Below, piece after piece: positions 61,597-64,000 of a stretch of 64,000 nucleotides of DNA (position 1 is its first letter; each line of letters starts with the position of its first letter). Made by a program: the position numbers and the translations under genes. Origin of the DNA: Microcebus murinus (Eukaryota > Chordata > Mammalia > Primates > Cheirogaleidae); assembly GCF_040939455.1 (NCBI RefSeq), contig NC_134109.1:57502001-57566000 (forward strand), given 5' to 3'. The notes under the pieces were generated by a model. That model worked only from the letters and a program-made list of their open reading frames with translations, was not told where the DNA came from and did not search any database.

Positions 61597-64000
61597 ATGA
61601 ACAGTAATCTACCTTACCTATCAGTTCTCTCAATAAATGTGAATGGCTTAAACTCTTCACTCAAGAGACATAGGCTGGCTTAATGGATGAGAAAATACAG
61701 GCCAAGTATATGCTGTCTTCAGGAAACACATCTAACCTGCAAAGATGCATATAGACTAAAAATAAAAGGGTGGAGATCAATATTCCAAGCAAATAGAAGC
61801 CAAAAGAAGGCTGGTGTGGCAGTTCTAATTTCAGACGATTTAGTTTTTAAACCAACAAAAGTAGTAAAAGACAAAGAGGGTCATTATATAATGGTGAAGG
61901 GCACAGTCCAGCAAGAAGAGATAACAATTTTAAATATATATGCACCCAACTTAGGTGCACCCAGATTCATAAAGCAAACCTTACTGGAGCTAAGCAAATG
62001 GATTAATAGCAACTCCATAATCGCCAGAGATTTCAACACCCCACTGACGGCACGAGACAGATCCTCCAAACAGAAAATTAATAAAGAAATAATGGACTTA
62101 AACAAAACTCTAGAACAATTGGGTCTGACAGACATCTACAGAACATTCTACCCAAAATCCACTGAATATACGTTCTTCTCATCAGCTCACGGGACATTCT
62201 CTAAGATTGACCATATCCTAGGACACAAAGAAAATCTCAAGAAATTTAAAAAAATAGAAATCATACCATGTAACTTCTCAGATAACAGTGGAATAAAACT
62301 AGAAATCAACCCTAACAGAAACTCACATTTCTACACAAAAACGTGGAAATTAAACAACCTCCTACTAAATGATTACTTCGTAAATGAAGAAATCAAGACG
62401 GAAATAAAAAACTTCTGTGAAGAAAACGACAATGGAGAAACAAGTTATCAACTCCTCTGGGACACAGCTAAAGCAGTTCTGAGAGGAAAGTTTATCTCCA
62501 TAAATGCCTATAACCAAAAGACAAGAAGATCACAAATAGACAATCTAATGAAACGACTCAAAGAGCTGGAAAAAGAAGAACAGGCCAACCCCAAACCCAG
62601 CAGAAGAAGTAAAATCAACAAGATCAAATCAGAACTAAATGAAATTGAAAACAGGGAAGCTATTCAGGAGATTAATAAAACAAAAAGTCGGTTCTTTGAA
62701 AAAATAAACAAAATTGACACACCATTGGCTAAGCTAACGAAAAGCAGAAAAGAGAAATCTCTAATAAGCTCCATCAGGAATAAAAAAGGAGATATCACAA
62801 CTGATCCCAAAGAGATACAAGATACAATTTATGAATACTACAAAAATCTTTATGCACACAAACTGGAAAATGTGGAGGAAATGGACAAATTTCTAGAAAC
62901 ACACAGCCTCCCTAGGCTCACCCAGGAAGAAATAGATTCCCTGAACAGACCAATCTCAACAGCTGAAATAGAAACAGCAATTAAAAATCTCCCTAAAAAG
63001 AAAAGTCCCGGTCCAGATGGCTTCACACCTGATTTTTACCATACTTACAAAGAAGAACTAGTACCTATCTTGCAGAAACTATTCCACAACTTCGAGAAGA
63101 ACAGAAACCTCCCCGAACCTTTTATGAAGCGAATATTACTCTGATACCAAAACCAGGAAAGCATGCAACAAAAAAAGAAAACTACAGACCAATATCCCTA
63201 ATGAATATAGATGCAAAAATTTTCAACAAAATCTTAGCTAACCGAATCCAGACACTTATCAAAAAAATAATCCACCACGACCAAGTGGGCTTCATCCCAG
63301 GGATGCAGGGATGGTTCAACATATGTAAATCAATAAATGCAATTCACCACATAAACAGAAGCAAAAACAAAGACCACATGATTCTTTCAATAGATGCAGA
63401 AAAAGCTTTTGACAAAATTCAACACCCTTTCATGATACGAACACTTAAGAAAATAGGCATAGAAGGGACATACCTAAAAATGATACAAGCCATCTATGAC
63501 AGACCCATAGCCAACATCATACTGAATGGGGAAAAATTGAAACCATTCCCACTTAGAACTGGAACCAGACAAGGTTGCCCACTATCTCCACTTCTGTTCA
63601 ACATAGTACTGGAAGTCTTGGCTACAGCAATCAGACAGGAAAATGGAATCAAAGGTATCCAAATAGGGGCAGAAGAGATCAAACTTTCACTGTTTGCTGA
63701 TGATATGATATTGTATCTAGAAAACCCCAAGGATTGAACCAAGAAACTCCTGGAACTGATCAATGAATTTAGTAAAGTCTCAGGATACAAAATCAATACA
63801 CAGAAATCAGAGGCATTCATATACGCCAACAACAATCTAATTGAGAACCAAATCAAAGACTCAATTCCCTTCACAATAGCAACAAAGAAATTAAAGTACC
63901 TAGGAATATACTTAACCAAGGACGTAAAAGACCTCTACAGGGAGAACTATGAAACACTGAGGAAGGAAATAGCAGAGGATGTAAACAGATGGAAATCCAT
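61597..64000 (+). pseudogene. L1-B ORF2 (endonuclease/reverse transcriptase), partial and broken
   Basis: The start is MNSNLPYLSVLSINVNG. Codon 29 is TAA (61681-61683; GAA in L1-A). From 61687 a 485-codon frame covers the endonuclease: E43 is kept in LQETH, the residue before D145 is Arg in ARDFN instead of the usual Gly, and the catalytic His of the SDHS motif is Asn (SDNSGIK, about 62280). The frame then runs through the linker to [14 protein letters not shown] 1-bp deletion near 63122 shifts the frame. The reverse-transcriptase domain continues (63201-63737) with [25 protein letters not shown] and the catalytic FADD, then stops at a TGA (63735-63737). The remainder runs off the window. Confidence 0.92.

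Larger units (their letters stand above)
59112..64000 (+). mobile_element. Young-looking L1 (L1-B), continues past the window
   Basis: The copy starts 'gggggcggagcaagatggc' and runs through the 5'UTR, ORF1 and the first two thirds of ORF2 to the last base of the window. The target-site duplication, 3'UTR and tail are out of view. It is close to L1-A along all shared parts. The defects visible are a 13-bp deletion in ORF1 and a nonsense codon, a frameshift and a second nonsense codon in ORF2, so it is inactive. Confidence 0.95.

Overview
The window is nuclear DNA of a mammal, almost certainly a strepsirrhine primate (lemur or loris group). Its dimeric Alu elements carry the strepsirrhine diagnostic pattern ('gcctgagcaagagcaagacc' in the left arm, a 'ttgctgtgagct' right arm). 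Its youngest L1s have a 'caagatggcggacga'-type 5' end. It also holds cut-and-paste elements that look young for a primate: a piggyBac-like TTAA element and two Tc1/mariner MITEs. No single base or motif fixes the species, so the assignment is an inference from repeat content.

The window is AT-rich and gene-poor. The only piece of a host protein-coding gene I can support is one 108-bp, phase-0 exon on the minus strand (19014-19121). It encodes 36 residues of coiled coil between a good acceptor and a good donor. The window is therefore probably intronic to a large minus-strand coiled-coil gene that I cannot name. There is no operon, CRISPR array or tRNA. The one RNA-gene relative is a Y4 RNA retropseudogene (55633-55723) with a perfect 13-bp target-site duplication.

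Layout: 1-4.5 kb is unremarkable AT-rich sequence. 4.5-18 kb has Alus of several ages, ancient L1M, L2, MIR and simple repeats. 18-21.4 kb holds the host exon and flanking unique sequence. 21.38-25.38 kb is a fairly young L1 (L1-A) with full 5'UTR, ORF1 with two nonsense codons, and an ORF2 that lost its middle. 25.4-30.5 kb is unique or ancient sequence. 30.55-34.54 kb is a three-level nest: a mariner inside a Tigger3-like element inside Tigger1, with TA duplications flanking the two inner elements. 34.6-36.2 kb is ancient L1 and a Tigger-related fragment. 39.2-44.6 kb is a dense accessory stretch: a hAT MITE with a 47-bp retroinsertion, a piggyBac-like element, a decayed ERV-L pol fragment, a long polypurine microsatellite, an inverted duplication, and two Tc1/mariner MITEs inside an ancient L1. 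46.1-53 kb is L1 of two ages, one apparently lacking ORF1. 53-57.5 kb is L2-rich. 59.11-64.0 kb is a second young L1 (L1-B), cut off by the window edge.

Nothing here looks like a working novel multi-gene system. The most interesting content is transposon natural history: the dated nest, the compact TIR elements, an inverted templated-looking duplication that may preserve a microsatellite before expansion, and long sense and antisense open frames shared by the 5'UTRs of the two young L1 copies. No search or alignment program was run. Family names for ancient repeats rest on recalled consensus sequences and are graded accordingly.
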